A stretch of 64,000 bases of DNA from Variovorax beijingensis (GCF_007828835.1 NZ_VIVL01000008.1:124001-188000); one strand, 5' to 3'. Positions 1 through 8,733 are shown, counted from the stretch's first letter. The notes: generated from the sequence alone by a model not told the origin. Numbers and translations: made by a program.

Positions 1-1
1 C

Positions 2-1300
2 GACGCGCGCATGCGCGAAGTCTGGTCCGACGAGAACCGGACCGCGAAGTACCTCGACATCGAGCGCGCCCTTGCCAAGGTCCAGGGCGAGCTCGGCATC
101 ATTCCCAAGGAGGCGGCCGACGAGATCGTCAGGAACTGCAACCTGTCGCAGATCGACTGGGTCAAACTGAAGGCCAAGACCGAGCAGATCGGCTACCCCA
201 TCATCGCGGTCGTCAACCAGATCAACGCCAACTGCAGGGACAAGCTCGGCGAGTACTGCCACTGGGGTGCGACCACGCAGGACATCACCGACACGGCCGC
301 TGTGCTGCAGATGCGCGAAGGGCTCGCCCTCGTCGAGCAGGACCTCGACGAGATCGGCGAAGCGCTCGCGGCCCTGGCACGCAAGTACCGCGACACGCCG
401 ATCATCGGCCGCTCGAACCTGCAGCAGGCCACGCCCATCACCTTCGGCTACAAGATGGCCAGCATCCTGGCCGGCATCGACCGCCACCGCGAGCGCCTGC
501 AACAACTCAAGCCACGCGTGCTGATGGGCGAGTTCGGCGGCGCATCGGGCACGCTCTCCTCGCTGGAGAAGGGCGCAATGGAAACTCAGGCGGGGCTGAT
601 GAAGGAACTGGGGCTCGCCCAGCCGCTGATCTCCTGGCACACGGTGCGCGACACCATCGCGGAGGTCGGCGCGTTCCTGGGGCTGGTCGGCGGCTCGCTC
701 GGCAAGATCGCGATGGACGTCAAGCTGATGATGCAGACCGAAGTGGCCGAGGTGTTCGAGCCCTTCGCGCCGGGCCGCGGCTCGTCGTCGACCATGCCGC
801 AGAAGCGCAACCCGATCTCCTGCCTCTACATCCACGCCAACATCTCGGTGGCCCGCCAGCACGCCGCCGCCCTGATGGACGCGATGGTGGCGGACCACGA
901 GCGCTCCACCGGCCCCTGGGAGATCGAGTGGGTGTCGCTGCCCGAGATCTTCTGCCTGATGTCGGGCGCCCTGAAGCAGACCAGGTTCATCCTGAAGGGC
1001 CTGGAGGTGGACGCCACCCGCATGCGCGCCAACATCGACATCACCAACGGCCTGGTGATGTCCGAGGCCGTGATGATGGGCCTGGGTCCCTACATCGGCC
1101 GCGAGTACGCGCACGACCTGGTGTACGACCTGTGCCGCCAGGCGATCGCCGAGAACCGGCCACTGATCGAGATCCTTGCCGCGCACACCGAGATCGGCAG
1201 GCACGTGACGCGCGCGCAGCTCGAGGCCATGTGCGAGCCGGCCAACCACCTCGGCCAGGCCGGCGTCATGGTCGACCGCGTGCTGGCCGCGCGCGGCTGA
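2..1300 (+). CDS. Aspartase/fumarase-superfamily lyase (PcaB/PurB-like), 5' partial
   Basis: Lyase or cycloisomerase of the fumarase/aspartase superfamily, closest in style to 3-carboxy-cis,cis-muconate cycloisomerase and adenylosuccinate lyase. The superfamily loop 'GRGSSSTMPQKRNP' is present around residue 260, and the 'WGATTQDITDT' segment carries an active-site threonine region. The reading frame is open to the first base, and the internal ATG at 11 falls inside the conserved N-terminal helix, so the true start lies upstream of the window with perhaps 15-25 residues missing. It is followed by a C4-dicarboxylate symporter on the same strand. Near a PrpF-type isomerase, a role in catabolism of an unsaturated di- or tricarboxylate is inferred; the substrate is not shown by sequence. 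Confidence 0.85.
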   Translation, partial: DARMREVWSDENRTAKYLDIERALAKVQGELGIIPKEAADEIVRNCNLSQIDWVKLKAKTEQIGYPIIAVVNQINANCRDKLGEYCHWGATTQDITDTAAVLQMREGLALVEQDLDEIGEALAALARKYRDTPIIGRSNLQQATPITFGYKMASILAGIDRHRERLQQLKPRVLMGEFGGASGTLSSLEKGAMETQAGLMKELGLAQPLISWHTVRDTIAEVGAFLGLVGGSLGKIAMDVKLMMQTEVAEVFEPFAPGRGSSSTMPQKRNPISCLYIHANISVARQHAAALMDAMVADHERSTGPWEIEWVSLPEIFCLMSGALKQTRFILKGLEVDATRMRANIDITNGLVMSEAVMMGLGPYIGREYAHDLVYDLCRQAIAENRPLIEILAAHTEIGRHVTRAQLEAMCEPANHLGQAGVMVDRVLAARG

Positions 1301-1386
1301 GCGCCGCCCTCGCCTTCTTCACCGCAGCAGACGGAGCCGGCGCAGACCGGCATGCATTCGTGCGCCCCCACCCCGGAGACAAGGTC

Positions 1387-2721
1387 ATGAACATCCGCAA
1401 GCTATCGAAACTTCTCTATGTGCAGGTTCTCGCGGGCCTGATCCTCGGCATCGCGGTGGGCCACTACTGGCCCGAATTCGGCGCCGCACTCAAGCCGCTG
1501 GGCGACGGCTTCGTCAAGCTGGTCAAGATGATGATCGCGCCGGTGGTGTTCTGCACCATCGTGAGCGGCATCACCTCGCTGGGCGACTCCAAGGAAATCG
1601 GCAAGACCCTGCTCAAGGCGATGGGGCTCTTCTACGCGCTGACGGTCCTGGCGCTCCTCACCGGCCTGGTCACCGTGTTCCTGCTGCAGCCGGGCGCCGG
1701 GATGCACATCGACCCCAGGAACCTCGATGCGTCGGTCGCCACGCGCTTCGCGAACCAGGTCCACATCCACGGGTTCACCGACTTCGTGATGCACATCATC
1801 CCCAACGCCTTCGTCGGCGCGTTCGCCGAGGGCGAGGTGCTGCCGGTGCTGCTTCTGGCGGTGCTCTGCGGCTTCGGGCTCACCCGCATAGGAAGCTCCG
1901 CCAAGCCCGTGCTCGACGGCATCGACGGCTTCTCCCACATGCTCTTCGCAGCCTTCGGCATCATCATGCGGCTCGCGCCGATCGGCGCCTTCGGAGCGAT
2001 GGCCTTCACGGTGGGCCGCTACGGCATCAAGTCCATCGGATCGCTCGGCCTGCTGATCGGAACCTTCTACGTCGCCTGCATCTTCTTCGTCGTCGTGATC
2101 CTCGGCGCACTCGCGCGCCTGCACGGATTCAAGCTCTGGCAGCTGCTGCGCTACATCAGGGAGGAACTGCTGGTGGTGCTGGGCACCTCGTCCAGCGAGC
2201 CGGTGCTTCCGCGGCTCCTGCAGAAGCTCGAACGGCTCGGCTGCAAGAAGGGCGTGGTCGGGCTGGTGCTGCCGACCGGTTATTCGTTCAACCTGGACGG
2301 CACGGCCATCTACCTGACGCTGGCTTCGATGTTCATCGGCCAGGCCTGCGACATCCACCTGTCGTGGCTCCAGATCGGCTCGATGCTGGGCATCATGCTG
2401 CTCACCTCCAAGGGCGCGGCGGGCGTGACGGGCAGCGGCTTCGTCGCGCTGGTGGCCACGCTCACCGTCATGCCCGACCTGCCCGTGGCCGGCGTCGCGC
2501 TGATCGTGGGGATCGACCGCTTCATGTCCGAGGCACGCGCACTCACCAGCACCATCAGCAACGCGGTGGCGTGCATCGTCGTCTCCATCTGGGAAAAGGC
2601 CTGCGACCGGGAGGTGCTGCAGCGCGAGCTGGCCGCGAACTACGCCAGGACCGAGCACGAGCTCGAAGAAGGCCCAAAGGACTTCGCCGCGCCGCTGGGG
2701 CACGCCGGCCCGACGCCCTGA
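1387..2721 (+). CDS. dctA: C4-dicarboxylate:cation symporter DctA
   Basis: Inner-membrane proton/sodium-coupled uptake of succinate, fumarate, malate and similar acids (DAACS family). 444 residues, normal for DctA. About eight hydrophobic segments are seen. Family motifs include 'SSSEPVLPRL' in the re-entrant loop near residue 265, 'SFNLDGTAIY' near 305 and 'VTGSGFVAL' near 350. The ATG at 1387 follows 'GGAGACAAGGTC', which contains a purine-rich ribosome site, and gives the canonical 'MNIRKLSKLLYVQVL' N-terminus. A longer same-frame extension upstream overlaps the lyase gene and is a shadow. Its position directly behind the lyase suggests that the two act on one carboxylate pathway. Confidence 0.93.
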   Translation: MNIRKLSKLLYVQVLAGLILGIAVGHYWPEFGAALKPLGDGFVKLVKMMIAPVVFCTIVSGITSLGDSKEIGKTLLKAMGLFYALTVLALLTGLVTVFLLQPGAGMHIDPRNLDASVATRFANQVHIHGFTDFVMHIIPNAFVGAFAEGEVLPVLLLAVLCGFGLTRIGSSAKPVLDGIDGFSHMLFAAFGIIMRLAPIGAFGAMAFTVGRYGIKSIGSLGLLIGTFYVACIFFVVVILGALARLHGFKLWQLLRYIREELLVVLGTSSSEPVLPRLLQKLERLGCKKGVVGLVLPTGYSFNLDGTAIYLTLASMFIGQACDIHLSWLQIGSMLGIMLLTSKGAAGVTGSGFVALVATLTVMPDLPVAGVALIVGIDRFMSEARALTSTISNAVACIVVSIWEKACDREVLQRELAANYARTEHELEEGPKDFAAPLGHAGPTP

Positions 2722-2765
2722 CCGAGCACTGATCGACGCATCGAGCGGTGGACGGCGGGCAGGCC

Positions 2766-3719
2766 TCAGGTGCGCCTGACCCCGGTCGCTTCGTTCGCCG
2801 CACGGCGGCCTGCGGGCTTGCCGGGCTTGGTCTTCATCTCGGAGAAGAAGGCGTAGAGCTGCTGCGCGGCCGGGGAGAGGCTTCGGCCCTTGCGCCGGAT
2901 GAGGCCGATCGTCCGGGTGATGGTGGGGTCGTGGAGCGGAACGCTCACCAGCAGCGGATGGTCCGCGTCAGGCATGGCGATCGAGGGGACCGCCGCGACC
3001 CCGAGACCCGCCTCGACGAGGCCGAGCATCGTCGTGACATGCTGGGTCTCGTAGATGCTCTGCGGGCGACCGGCCACCTCCGAGAGCGCCTGGTCCAGCA
3101 GAAGGCGATTGCCGGACGCCTTGCTCACCGAGATGTAGTCGTACTGCGCCAGCTCGGTCCAGCTCACGCGGCGCTTCCTGGCGATCGGATGGTCGCGCCT
3201 GCAGGCCGCGACGAAGCGCTCCTCCAGCAGCGGCTTGAATTCGATATCCGGCTCCTGCCCGCCCACGAAGTTGAGCCCGAAGTCGGCCTCCCCGCTGGAG
3301 ACGGTCGCCAGCACCTCGTTCGCGCTCGCGTCGAGGACCTTGACCCGGATCTTCGGATAGCGCTCGTGGTAGCGCGAGATCACCTGCGACAGGAAGTAGT
3401 AGACCGTCGACGGCACGCAGGCGATCTTCACCTCGCCCATGCGCGTGGCCGCGACACCGCGGATGCCCAGCAGCGTGTGATCGAGGTCGTCCAGCAGCTG
3501 CTGCACCTTGCGGTCGAATTCGCGCCCCACGGAGGTCAGGTTCACGCGACGGGTGGTGCGGTCGAGCAGCTTCACGCCGAGCGCCTCCTCCAGCTTCTCG
3601 ATGCGGCGGCTGAACGCAGGCTGCGAGACGTGCAGCGCCTCGGCGGCCTTGCGAAAGCTGTTGAGTTCCGCCACCGCGCGGAACGCCTGCAGGTCGTTGA
3701 GATTGAAGTTGATGGCCAT
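2766..3719 (-). CDS. LysR family transcriptional regulator
   Basis: 317 residues, the standard LTTR size. N-terminal winged HTH (residues about 5-65; 'AVAELNSFRKAAEALHVSQPAFSRRIEKLE' is the helix-turn-helix region in two parts) and a C-terminal periplasmic-binding-type effector domain. Convergent with dctA, and divergent from the Bug receptor/PrpF-fusion genes over a 150-bp gap that holds a T-N11-A palindrome. It therefore probably controls the carboxylate cluster in response to its substrate. Regulator family is certain; effector is unknown. Confidence 0.92.
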   Translation of the reverse strand: MAINFNLNDLQAFRAVAELNSFRKAAEALHVSQPAFSRRIEKLEEALGVKLLDRTTRRVNLTSVGREFDRKVQQLLDDLDHTLLGIRGVAATRMGEVKIACVPSTVYYFLSQVISRYHERYPKIRVKVLDASANEVLATVSSGEADFGLNFVGGQEPDIEFKPLLEERFVAACRRDHPIARKRRVSWTELAQYDYISVSKASGNRLLLDQALSEVAGRPQSIYETQHVTTMLGLVEAGLGVAAVPSIAMPDADHPLLVSVPLHDPTITRTIGLIRRKGRSLSPAAQQLYAFFSEMKTKPGKPAGRRAANEATGVRRT

Positions 3720-3740
3720 AGCAGTGCTCCGACTCGATCT

Positions 3741-3765
3741 GATTGATAGACAGTGTGCATCAATC
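3741..3765. promoter_or_regulatory. LysR-type operator (T-N11-A palindrome)
   Basis: GATTGAT (3741-3747), 11 bp, ATCAATC (3759-3765): a perfect 7-bp dyad with the T-N11-A spacing typical of LTTR boxes. It lies 22 bp upstream of the lysR start and about 105 bp upstream of the receptor start, as expected for a site serving both divergent promoters. Confidence 0.65.
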
Positions 3766-3869
3766 GATCCTAAACATGCAATTTACAGAACTCAGGCGTC
3801 GGAAGAACATGCGCACCAGGGCCACGCAAGAGCCTCCCGAGCTTTCAAAAATCCACCGGAGCAGACAAA

Positions 3870-4841
3870 TTGAAGATGCAGAAAATTCGCTTCCTCGGCG
3901 CCGTCGCGCTGGGGGCATGCCTGACCTGCGCAAGCGCGGCCACCGCCTTTCCTGAAAAGCAGATCACGCTGATCGTGCCGACCGCCGCGGGCGGCGCCAA
4001 CGACGCCATGGCGCGCGTCGTCGGCCAGGCCATGTCGGCCATCCTCAAGCAGCCTGTCATCGTCGACAACAAGGCGGGCGCCAATGGGGCCATTGCCAGC
4101 GAGTACGTGATGCGCGCGGCGCCCGACGGCTACACGCTCATGCTCGGCTACATCGCGACGCATGCGATGAACCCGGCGCTGCAGAAGCTGCGCTACGACC
4201 CGGTCAAGGACTTCGAGCCGGTCGGCATGCTGGGATCCTCGGCCACGGTGATGGTGGTCAACCCATCCGTCAAGGCCGCTAGCGCGAAGGAACTCGTGGC
4301 CATGCTGAAGGCGGCGCCGGACAAGACGAGCTACGCCTCGGCCGGCAACGGCACGGCGCCGCACTTCGCGGCCGAGATGTTCAAGCTCTCGACGGGCACG
4401 AGCATGCTGCACGTTCCCTACAAGGGCTCCGCACCGGCCATCACCGACACCCTCGCCGGGCAGACGCAGGTGATGTTCCCGAGCCTCTTCACGGCGGTGC
4501 CCTACGTCAAGGCCGGCAAGCTCAAGGCCCTTGGCGTGGCCGGCGCCAAGCGCTCGGCGCTCATGCCGGACGTCCCCACGCTGCAGGAGCAGGGCATCGC
4601 GGACGTCGACGTCTCCCAGTGGTACGGCATCTTCGCGCCGGCGAAGACGCCCGCGCCCGTCATCGCGCAGCTCAACAAGGTCCTGAACGAGGTGCTCGCC
4701 GACAAGAGCGTGATCAAGCGCCTGGAGGACCACGGCGCCGAGGTCTCGACCATGACCCCCGAGCAGATGCGCGCCTACGTGGCGCAGGAGCAGGTCAAGT
4801 GGAAGAAGGTGGTCCAGGCCGCCAGGATCAGCGCGGATTGA
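3870..4841 (+). CDS. Bug family tripartite-tricarboxylate solute receptor
   Basis: Periplasmic carboxylate-binding protein of the TctC/Bug family, 323 residues. A signal peptide occupies about residues 1-26 (hydrophobic 'FLGAVALGACLTCASA', cleavage near 'ATA/FPEK'). Family hallmarks are 'ITLIVPTAAGG' at the mature N-terminus, 'NKAGANGAIA', 'HVPYKGSAPAI' and 'MFPSLFTAVPYVKAGKLKALGV'. No TctA/TctB membrane partners are nearby, so it is an orphan receptor, common in Burkholderiales. It is followed 24 bp later by the PrpF fusion, whose C-terminal half is a close paralogue. Confidence 0.93.
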   Translation: MKMQKIRFLGAVALGACLTCASAATAFPEKQITLIVPTAAGGANDAMARVVGQAMSAILKQPVIVDNKAGANGAIASEYVMRAAPDGYTLMLGYIATHAMNPALQKLRYDPVKDFEPVGMLGSSATVMVVNPSVKAASAKELVAMLKAAPDKTSYASAGNGTAPHFAAEMFKLSTGTSMLHVPYKGSAPAITDTLAGQTQVMFPSLFTAVPYVKAGKLKALGVAGAKRSALMPDVPTLQEQGIADVDVSQWYGIFAPAKTPAPVIAQLNKVLNEVLADKSVIKRLEDHGAEVSTMTPEQMRAYVAQEQVKWKKVVQAARISAD

Positions 4842-4865
4842 ACGCGGATCGAGCGCAGACTGAAC

Positions 4866-6890
4866 ATGAACAGATCGATTCCCTGCGTGCTGATGCGCGC
4901 CGGCACCTCGCGCGGGCCGTTCTTCCTGCGCGAATGGCTGCCGGACGGCGACGACGCACGCGACCAGGCGCTCATCGGCGCGATAGGCGCCTCCGACCCG
5001 CTCCAGCTCGACGGCGTGGGCGGCGGAAGCACCCTGAACAGCAAGGTGGCCATCGTCTCGCGTTCGTCGCGGCCTGAGTGCGACGTCGACTACCTGTTCG
5101 CGCAGGTGGGCATCGGGCATCGCTCGGTGGACACGCGGCCGAACTGCGGCAACATGCTATCGGGCGTCGCGCCTTTCGCGATCGAGCAGGGCCTGGTGCC
5201 GGCCAGGAACGGCACCACCCTCGTTCGCGTGCACAACGTCAACACCGGCTCGCGCATCGACGTGACGGTGCACACCCCTGGCGGTCGCGTGACGTACGAA
5301 GGCGATGCGCGCATCGACGGGGTGGTGGGCACGGCGGCGCCGATCCTGCTGAACTTCCTGGACGCCTGGGGCGCGGTCACGGGCCAGGTCTTCCCGACCG
5401 GCAGGCGCATCGACACGATCGACGGCGTGGAGGTGACCTGCATCGACGCCGCCATGCCGTTGATGATCGTGCGCGCCAGCGACCTGGGCCTCACCGGGCG
5501 CGAGAAGCCCGCCGCGCTCGACGCCAACATCGGACTGCTCGAGCGCCTCGAGACGCTGCGACTGGAGGCGGGCCGCAGGATGGGCCTGGGCGACGTGTCT
5601 GACAGCGTCGTGCCAAAGCCGGTGCTCGTGAGCGCGGGCGATACGGACGACAGCATCACCTCGCGCTACTTCACGCCGCGCAAGTGCCACGCCTCGCATG
5701 CGGTGACGGGCGCCATCGGCGTGGCGAGCGCCTTCGCGCTGCCGGGAACGGTCGCCAGCGGCGTCGCGCGCGCCGCCGGAACCCACAGGCTGGTCGTGCT
5801 GCATCCGGCGGGGCAGATCGACATCGAGGTCGAGCTCAAGGGCACCGGCGACACCGCCGCGGTGGATCGCGCCGCGCTCCTGCGCACGGCGCGCAAGATC
5901 ATGCAGGGCGAGATGTACCTGCCCGACTACGTGTTCTCGCGGCCGCAGCCGCAGGCCGCGAGCACTTCCCGGTTCCCGCACAAGGCGCTGACGATCATCG
6001 TGCCCACGCGCGCAGGCGGCGGCAACGACACGATGGCCCGCATCATCGCGGCGAAGCTCGGGCCGCTGCTCGGCCAGGAGATCCTGGTCGACAACCGCGC
6101 CGGAGCCAACGGTGCCATCGCGAGCGAGTACGTGGCCAGGGCAACGCCGGACGGCCACACGCTGATGTTCGGCTATGTCGGCACCCACGCGATGAACCCC
6201 GCGCTGCAGAAGCTGGCCTACGATCCGGCCGCCGATTTCGAGCCGGTAGGGCTCGTGGGCTCTTCCTCGACCCTGATGGTCGCCCATCCGGACGCGGGCA
6301 TACCGCAAGTGCAGCAACTGATCGAGCGGCTGAAGACGACACCCCGCAGCCTAAGCTACGCCTCCGCCGGCGACGGCACGCCGCCGCATTTCGCGGCCGA
6401 GCTCTTTCAGCTCAGCAGCGGCACTTCGATGGCCAGCACGACCTGCGAGGGTGCCGCGCCTGCGATCGCGGAGACGGTGCAGGGCCGCTCGCAGATCATG
6501 TTCCCGAGCCTGTTCACGGCCTATCCGTTCATCCGCGCAGCCCAGTTGTGGGCCCTGGCCGTGGCGGGCTCGAAACGCCTCGCCGCCCTGCCGGACGTGC
6601 CGACACTTTCGGAGCTGGGTGTCACTGGGGTGGATGTCGTCCAATGGTATGGACTGTTTGCGCCGGCGGGCACGCCCGCCGCAGTCGTCTCGCACCTCAA
6701 TCAGGCGCTGAACGAGGTGCTGGCCGATCCGGACGTCGTCCGGCGCTTCGAGAGCCAAGCCGCGCTGGTCGAGCCCGGCAGCCCCGACGCACTCGCGCTG
6801 CGGATGAAGTCGGACCTGGCGCGCTGGCGCGAAGTCGTGCGTCAGGCCGGCATTGCGCCGAAGGAACAGCGCCAGTTCGCGCTGGATTGA
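4866..6890 (+). CDS. PrpF-type isomerase fused to a Bug-type solute-binding domain
   Basis: 674 residues in one uninterrupted frame. Residues 1-365 form a PrpF/4-oxalomesaconate-tautomerase-type protein (opening 'PCVLMRAGTSRGPFF', 'DGVGGGSTLNSKVAIV', 'CGNMLSGVAPFAIE'), a family that isomerises double bonds in methylaconitate, oxalomesaconate or aconitate-like acids in the cytoplasm. Residues 370-674 form a whole mature Bug receptor, very similar to the neighbouring receptor, joined exactly where its signal peptide would end ('SR/FPHK'). There is no export signal. The usual 'HVPYKG' segment is degraded to 'STTCEG'. It may be a cytosolic ligand-binding tail or a decaying duplication captured by read-through. 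Domain assignment is confident; function of the fusion is unknown. Confidence 0.88.
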   Translation: MNRSIPCVLMRAGTSRGPFFLREWLPDGDDARDQALIGAIGASDPLQLDGVGGGSTLNSKVAIVSRSSRPECDVDYLFAQVGIGHRSVDTRPNCGNMLSGVAPFAIEQGLVPARNGTTLVRVHNVNTGSRIDVTVHTPGGRVTYEGDARIDGVVGTAAPILLNFLDAWGAVTGQVFPTGRRIDTIDGVEVTCIDAAMPLMIVRASDLGLTGREKPAALDANIGLLERLETLRLEAGRRMGLGDVSDSVVPKPVLVSAGDTDDSITSRYFTPRKCHASHAVTGAIGVASAFALPGTVASGVARAAGTHRLVVLHPAGQIDIEVELKGTGDTAAVDRAALLRTARKIMQGEMYLPDYVFSRPQPQAASTSRFPHKALTIIVPTRAGGGNDTMARIIAAKLGPLLGQEILVDNRAGANGAIASEYVARATPDGHTLMFGYVGTHAMNPALQKLAYDPAADFEPVGLVGSSSTLMVAHPDAGIPQVQQLIERLKTTPRSLSYASAGDGTPPHFAAELFQLSSGTSMASTTCEGAAPAIAETVQGRSQIMFPSLFTAYPFIRAAQLWALAVAGSKRLAALPDVPTLSELGVTGVDVVQWYGLFAPAGTPAAVVSHLNQALNEVLADPDVVRRFESQAALVEPGSPDALALRMKSDLARWREVVRQAGIAPKEQRQFALD

Positions 6891-6905
6891 TCCGCCGCGC
6901 CGTAG

Positions 6906-7115
6906 CTACGGCCCTGCGGAGGCCACCTGCGCAAACATGGTGCGCACGGGCTTCATGAAATAAGGCCGCACGCGATCGCTCCAGCTCGTCATCGTTGTTC
7001 CAGAAGCGCTGGGCGCGTATGCAGCCCCGCGCCGCAGCCAGCGCGGGCAGGTGCCCCCGGTCGTACCAGCGCAACAGTTCGAGACCCCAGCCGGGCTCGG
7101 GCTTCATCTCGACAA
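6906..7115 (-). pseudogene. Broken fragment of a small alpha/beta-barrel-like protein
   Basis: On the minus strand one frame gives 'VVEMKPEPGWGLELLRWYDR' followed by 'GHLPALAAARGCIRAQRFWN', reminiscent of small ferredoxin-like-fold proteins with a 'WYxxxHxP' motif. The frame then shifts, and 'RVRPYFMKPVRTMFAQVA' ends at a TAG (6906-6908). No intact start or single frame joins them. Read as a frameshifted remnant; family assignment is tentative. Confidence 0.35.
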
Positions 7116-7189
7116 CGTAGTGGAAGCGCGGTCGCGTCCGCTGGCTCCAATCCAGGCCTTGCCGGTCTCCTTGGCAAGCTCGATCGGGC

Positions 7190-7255
7190 ATCCGACAAGG
7201 GATTTTCCGAGCGCAGCACCGGCGAGTGGTTCGCGAAACGGGATGCAAGTTGCAT
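7190..7255 (-). pseudogene. N-terminal relic of a DUF932-type mobile-element protein
   Basis: An ATG at 7255 with a strong ribosome site (AGGAG, 8-9 bp upstream) begins a peptide containing 'SPVLRSENPLSD', which resembles the N-terminus of DUF932 proteins carried on integrative elements and plasmids. Similarity stops after about 22 codons and the frame runs into unrelated sequence. This looks like a truncation left by deletion or recombination of an island. Confidence 0.5.
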
Positions 7256-7813
7256 GGTGATTTCTCCTGACGAAGTTGGCTGTTGAAAACAGCCTCACCG
7301 GATTCCTAGATTCGGAGCCCTCTTCGGGTCTTCCGGTGGGGTCGGCACGAAGAACCCGGTTGGCCTCGTTGCCACCGTCTTTCCTGAGTTCATCGCCCGC
7401 GGCCACAGGAGCGCGTGCCGGGTCGCCGTCAAGGAAGAAGCGCCAGGGGTGGTGCGGCCCGCAGCCGAAGGCGAGGACACGGCCTGGCGCGCCTTGACGG
7501 CGACCCGGTGCGGGCTACGGTCGCGGACAAGGTGATGAGGAAAGGAAAGATGGCTGGACAGGCAATGGCCGCCTTCGTCGCCGACACCACGCAAGCGAAG
7601 CGCGCAGGCCCGGATCAGCGAACCGGGCCGAAGGCGCCAGCCGAGCGGAGCGAGGGAACGATGGAAGCCCAGAGGGGCGAGACGCCAGGGGTGGCTCGAT
7701 GCGCAAGCACGACAGCGCGGCCGGCCATCACCGCCACGGCCGGAGACGCCCTGCGTCAGCCAGAATGACATTCGCCGGATATTTCGACGAACTGATTCGC
7801 CCACTCAAAATCG
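7256..7813. other. Gene-free island DNA with repeats
   Basis: No convincing gene. It holds the upstream region of the DUF932 relic, a 17-bp perfect inverted repeat (7418-7434 / 7492-7508) and a 12-bp direct repeat CGCCAGGGGTGG at 7441-7452 and 7683-7694. Short ORFs here have no recognisable features. The texture resembles non-coding parts of integrative elements. Confidence 0.5.
7418..7508. repeat. 17-bp perfect inverted repeat with 57-bp spacer
   Basis: Left arm CCGGGTCGCCGTCAAGG at 7418-7434 and its exact reverse complement at 7492-7508. A loop of 57 bp is too long for a simple terminator. It may be a recombination or protein-binding site or a relic of inverted insertion ends. No transposase gene lies between or beside the arms. 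Confidence 0.7.
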
Positions 7814-8599
7814 ATGCTCAAGCCCGACTCTCTCGATCCACTGTTCTCGTTGCTGCAGGAAATGACGCTGGTTCAGCGCGAAGACAGCGCGTTTCAGCCC
7901 TCTGCGCAAATGCGTCGCCTGGAAAAGGCGATCCTCTGCGGCTACTTGGCCACCATGGCACTACTGCTGAGTGCCGCATGGGGGCGGCACGCATGGCCTT
8001 CGCAAAAGCTCGCTGCCAGCGTCTCCCCGCTCTATACCGTCATGCTCCTGTTTGGACTGGCTTATCTGCTGACCGCCACCTTCAATGTGGGGCATCTGGT
8101 CTGGCGTCATCGCAGGCAACGGTTTCCCGGGCTGCTCGCGCGCATCAAGCTCGACATTCAGGCCGATGCAGACTTCCTGACCCAGTTCGGCAGCTACGAC
8201 AAGGCGACGCTGGAATATGCGCTGCTGCAGTACCGCCACCGATGGGACATCTTCGATGGGCGGGTCGGCCTGCTCACAGGCGACTTGCGAAAGCTCGGCC
8301 TGTTCCCCGCATTGACGGCGTCAGCCATGGCGGCGTCGACATTGCTCAAGTACGACAGCAACATGTACCTGTGGATGCCATTGATATTGGCGGCCTGTTT
8401 CTACCTCGTGGCCTTCCACGCCCATGGCCGGCGTGAGCGACCCCAGCAGGTGGTAGACCTGCTCGACTATGCCGTTCGCCACGCGAAGGTCGAAGCCGAA
8501 ACTGGCCGGGCGTCCCGCCGGAGAGTGGGGCCTTCGCGAATAAGGGCAGCCCGAGTTCCGCAAACAACAGGATCTTCGGCCCCGGCCATGGTCGGGTGA
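7814..8599 (+). CDS. Membrane protein of unknown function
   Basis: 261 residues, not recognised. Four predicted hydrophobic helices in two hairpins (about residues 40-60, 73-95, 165-185, 190-206), with cytoplasmic-looking charged stretches between. This pattern is seen in small two-hairpin membrane proteins of accessory regions. The last 30 residues are arginine- and serine-rich and look non-conserved, so the original C-terminus may have been replaced. It is isolated from the next gene by about 130 bp. Coding nature is supported by codon bias and the membrane pattern only. Confidence 0.55.
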   Translation: MLKPDSLDPLFSLLQEMTLVQREDSAFQPSAQMRRLEKAILCGYLATMALLLSAAWGRHAWPSQKLAASVSPLYTVMLLFGLAYLLTATFNVGHLVWRHRRQRFPGLLARIKLDIQADADFLTQFGSYDKATLEYALLQYRHRWDIFDGRVGLLTGDLRKLGLFPALTASAMAASTLLKYDSNMYLWMPLILAACFYLVAFHAHGRRERPQQVVDLLDYAVRHAKVEAETGRASRRRVGPSRIRAARVPQTTGSSAPAMVG

Positions 8600-8733
8600 T
8601 CAAGCGCCGGCAGCTCCGCCAGCGCCAGTGTGCTCTTGAGCGTCTGCGTCAACAGCCCACCCGCCGGCGACGGCTCGGCGACGCTCATCGGTTTGGCCGG
8701 GAGCCTTCGTTTTGTCTGACGATGGAGATGTGC

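Noticed and set aside
928..1386. N-terminal extension fusing the lyase region to DctA
   Set aside because: It reads the lyase gene in a wrong frame; DctA starts at 1387 with canonical N-terminus.
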